Source: Bryobacterales bacterium (GTDB lineage: Bacteria; Acidobacteriota; Terriglobia; Bryobacterales; Bryobacteraceae). Taken from it: 7,197 nt of DNA. A program made the position numbers and the translations under genes. Numbering within the stretch: the stretch's first letter is position 1; each line of letters starts with the position of its first letter. Under the pieces are notes generated by a model. It did not search any database. It was not told the origin of the DNA and saw only the letters and a program-made list of their open reading frames with translations. Of the stretch, positions 5,637-7,197 are shown in pieces. Where the stretch lies: assembly GCA_003139735.1 (NCBI GenBank), contig PLGA01000541.1:1-7197 (forward strand). The letters are read 5' to 3'.

Positions 5637-6953
5637 CTACGCCATCGCGACGCTGGCTCTTGCGCACAGCAGATGGGCCTGAACGGCGTAGCGTTCCAGC
5701 TCATCGCGGAACTGCGGATCGGCGATCGCGATCATGGCTTCGGCGCGCTCACGGAGGCATTTGCCGTGCAGGTAGGCGGCGCCGTGCTCGGTGATGACCC
5801 AGTGGACGTCGCCACGCGAAGTCACGGCGCCCGCTCCGGGGCGCAGCGTGGGCACGATACGCGAGATGGCGCCGTTCTTGGCGGTGGAAGGGAGGGCGAT
5901 GATGGGCAGGCCGCCCTTGGAGTGCGCCGCGCCGCGAATGAAATCCACCTGGCCGCCGATGCCGCTGAAGGGCAGGCAGCCCACGGAATCCGAGCAGACC
6001 TGACCGGTGAGGTCCACTTCAATTGCGGAATTGATCGCCACCATGCGCTCGTTCTGAGCGATGATCCAGGGGTCATTCACATAGGAGGTGCGGCGGAATT
6101 CGAAGATGGGATTGTCCTCGATGAAATCGAACAGCCGTTGGCTGCCCAGCGCGAAGCCGGCGACCGCCTTGCCCGGGTGGAGCGACTTGCGCGCGTTATT
6201 GATGACGCCGGCCTCTATCAGATCCACCACGCCGTCGGGAACCATCTCGCTGTGTATTCCCAGGTCTTTGTGGTCGCCGAGCAGGGCCAGCATGGCTTCC
6301 GGAAGCCCTCCGATGCCGGTCTGCAACACGGCGCCATCGGGAATCAGGTTGGCGACGCGGCGCGCAATGGCGCGGTGTACGCCGGTGACCGGGTGGCTCT
6401 GGTATTCCACCAGCGGGTGCGATGCTTCGGTGAATGCATGGATGCGGCTCACATGCACGAAGGAGTCGCCGAGCGTGCGCGGGACCTGGTCGTTGATTTC
6501 GACGATCACGTGGCGCGCGCGATCGATCACGGTGTGGGTGATATCGACGCTGGGGCCGAGGGACAGGTTGCCATGCCGGTCGGGAGGGGCGCATTGAAGC
6601 AGGGCAATATCGATGGGCAGAGCGCCGGAGACGATCAGGTCTTCGATTTCACTGAGGAAAATGGGGGTGTAGTCCGCACGGCCCTCCTGGACCGCCTGGC
6701 GGACGTTGGCGCCCAGGAACAGGGCCTGAACCCGGAAATGGCCGGCGTAGCGCGGTTCGGCGTAGTCGGCCCGGCCGAACGTCGCCATGTGGAGGATGTC
6801 AACGTCGTGCAACTCGGAAGCCCTTTGGACTAAGGCGCCTACCAGGATTTCCGGTTCCGCGCAGCCGTTGTGAACGTAGACGCGCTGGCCGGATTTCACC
6901 ACGGACAGAGCTTTTTCGGGAGTCGTGATCCGTGAGCGGTAGTCGTTTATCAT
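5637..6953 (-). CDS. CoA-transferase, 4-hydroxybutyrate / acetyl-CoA hydrolase-transferase family
   Basis: A 438-residue cytoplasmic class I-type CoA-transferase that moves CoA between acyl groups through a glutamyl-CoA thioester. Length and two-domain layout match 4-hydroxybutyrate and butyryl-CoA:acetate CoA-transferases. The N-domain (about 1-200) has 'RVYVHNGCAEPE' (24-35). The C-domain has the CoA-site 'GIGGLPEAML' (213-222), the catalytic-type Glu236 in 'LGIHSEMVPDG' (231-241), the family block 'SGIGGQVDFIRGA' (330-342), 'ALPSTAKNG' (353-361) and 'VTEHGAA'-like 'VITEHGAAYLHGK' (386-398). The ATG is supported by AGGAGG six bases upstream. All expected blocks are present, so it should be active. 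Substrate cannot be fixed from sequence: acetate/butyrate exchange, 4-hydroxybutyrate or succinate are all possible. No butyrate or 4-hydroxybutyrate pathway gene lies in the window. The divergent secreted gene shares its promoter region. Confidence 0.94.
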   Translation of the reverse strand: MINDYRSRITTPEKALSVVKSGQRVYVHNGCAEPEILVGALVQRASELHDVDILHMATFGRADYAEPRYAGHFRVQALFLGANVRQAVQEGRADYTPIFLSEIEDLIVSGALPIDIALLQCAPPDRHGNLSLGPSVDITHTVIDRARHVIVEINDQVPRTLGDSFVHVSRIHAFTEASHPLVEYQSHPVTGVHRAIARRVANLIPDGAVLQTGIGGLPEAMLALLGDHKDLGIHSEMVPDGVVDLIEAGVINNARKSLHPGKAVAGFALGSQRLFDFIEDNPIFEFRRTSYVNDPWIIAQNERMVAINSAIEVDLTGQVCSDSVGCLPFSGIGGQVDFIRGAAHSKGGLPIIALPSTAKNGAISRIVPTLRPGAGAVTSRGDVHWVITEHGAAYLHGKCLRERAEAMIAIADPQFRDELERYAVQAHLLCARASVAMA

Positions 6954-7066
6954 CAGGCACCTCCTGGAAGTGGTGCTTTTCTGCGTTCCATTAGTATAAT
7001 CGGCTCTTTTTCGGAAAAATGCAAGCGGTGGAGATGCCGCGCGCAGTGAATTACAATCACTACACG
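6954..7066. promoter_or_regulatory. Divergent promoter region, CoA-transferase and secreted-protein genes
   Basis: A 113-bp gap with outward-facing starts on both sides. A central AT-rich box reads TATAAT on the plus strand (6995-7000) and TATACT on the minus strand (6998-6993), so it could serve as a -10 in either direction, though neither has a good -35. On the CoA-transferase side the ribosome site AGGAGG occupies 6965-6960. TTTTT/AAAAA arms with a CGG centre make a small palindrome at 7007-7019. Confidence 0.45.
7029..7057 (+). promoter_or_regulatory. Candidate leaderless promoter of the 7067 gene
   Basis: TGGAGA (7029-7034, four of six consensus bases) and TACAAT (7052-7057, five of six) are separated by 17 bp. 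TACAAT ends nine bases before the ATG at 7067, and no purine-rich ribosome site lies in between. The predicted transcript would start at or within a few bases of the start codon. Confidence 0.45.
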
Positions 7067-7197
7067 ATGCTTAGGTTCATGGTTTTAGTGCTCGCGATTT
7101 GGCCGGTGTTGGGACACGCTCAGAAGAAGCCGATCACGCTGGACTCTCTATATGCCGCCGGCCGGGGTGGACGGGGCGGACGCGGCGGCGGAGCGGC
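7067..7197 (+). CDS. Secreted protein, N-terminal fragment cut by window edge
   Basis: An open frame of 43 codons from ATG to the right edge with no stop. It begins MLRFMVLVLAIWPVLGHAQ, a convincing Sec signal peptide with cleavage after GHA, then KKPITLDSLYAAG and a Gly/Arg-rich run of RGG repeats. The 'AQKKPITLDSL' start followed by a Gly-rich stretch resembles the N-terminus of secreted S9-family (dipeptidyl-peptidase IV-like) peptidases in Acidobacteria, but no peptidase domain is in view, so this is a guess. It is divergent from the CoA-transferase gene, lacks a Shine-Dalgarno and may be translated from a leaderless message. Confidence 0.65.
   Translation, partial: MLRFMVLVLAIWPVLGHAQKKPITLDSLYAAGRGGRGGRGGGA

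Noticed and set aside
4567..5667. A 366-codon minus-strand frame overlapping the TIGR03435 gene in another phase
   Set aside because: Arg/Gly-rich shadow frame; the true phase carries every TIGR03435 hallmark.
5673..6833. A 386-codon open frame on the plus strand opposite the CoA-transferase gene
   Set aside because: It translates to a His/Asp/Gly/Val-rich sequence with no family pattern. GC-rich codon bias of the real gene on the other strand keeps this frame open.

Overview
The window is GC-rich bacterial chromosome, most likely from Acidobacteriota of the Solibacter/Bryobacter type. The best clue is a TIGR03435-family secreted protein, a family strongly expanded in Candidatus Solibacter and its relatives. 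A secreted phage-fibre-like protein and a Gly/Arg-rich secreted protein also fit. No rRNA, tRNA, CRISPR array or insertion sequence was seen.

Layout. On the minus strand from the left: a secreted beta-rich protein of unknown function (142-1419), with a good intrinsic terminator just beyond its stop; then fabH, encoding 3-ketoacyl-ACP synthase III (1575-2567), probably starting at a TTG behind a clear Shine-Dalgarno. A 389-bp gap (2568-2956) separates fabH from a divergent plus-strand gene for translation initiation factor IF-3 (2957-3550). The gap holds a tandem octamer within what looks like a dispersed intergenic repeat, a candidate promoter flanked by an inverted repeat, and two small leader hairpins.

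Convergent to infC is a minus-strand cluster read from right to left: TIGR03435 secreted protein (4560-5567), a polytopic membrane protein (3886-4527) and a small winged-helix regulator (3593-3889). The last two overlap by four bases (ATGA) and look translationally coupled. Upstream of them, same strand, is a 4-hydroxybutyrate/acetyl-CoA-type CoA-transferase (5637-6953). A compact divergent promoter region then leads to the start of a secreted plus-strand protein that runs off the right edge (7067-7197).

How the genes fit together. fabH (fatty-acid initiation), infC (translation initiation) and the CoA-transferase (acyl-CoA exchange, fermentation or carboxylate use) are housekeeping or metabolic and have no obvious joint pathway. 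The part most like an undescribed unit is the three-gene set of secreted protein, membrane protein and winged-helix regulator. Its order, tight spacing and coupling suggest a regulated envelope function, but the sequence does not reveal what it does.
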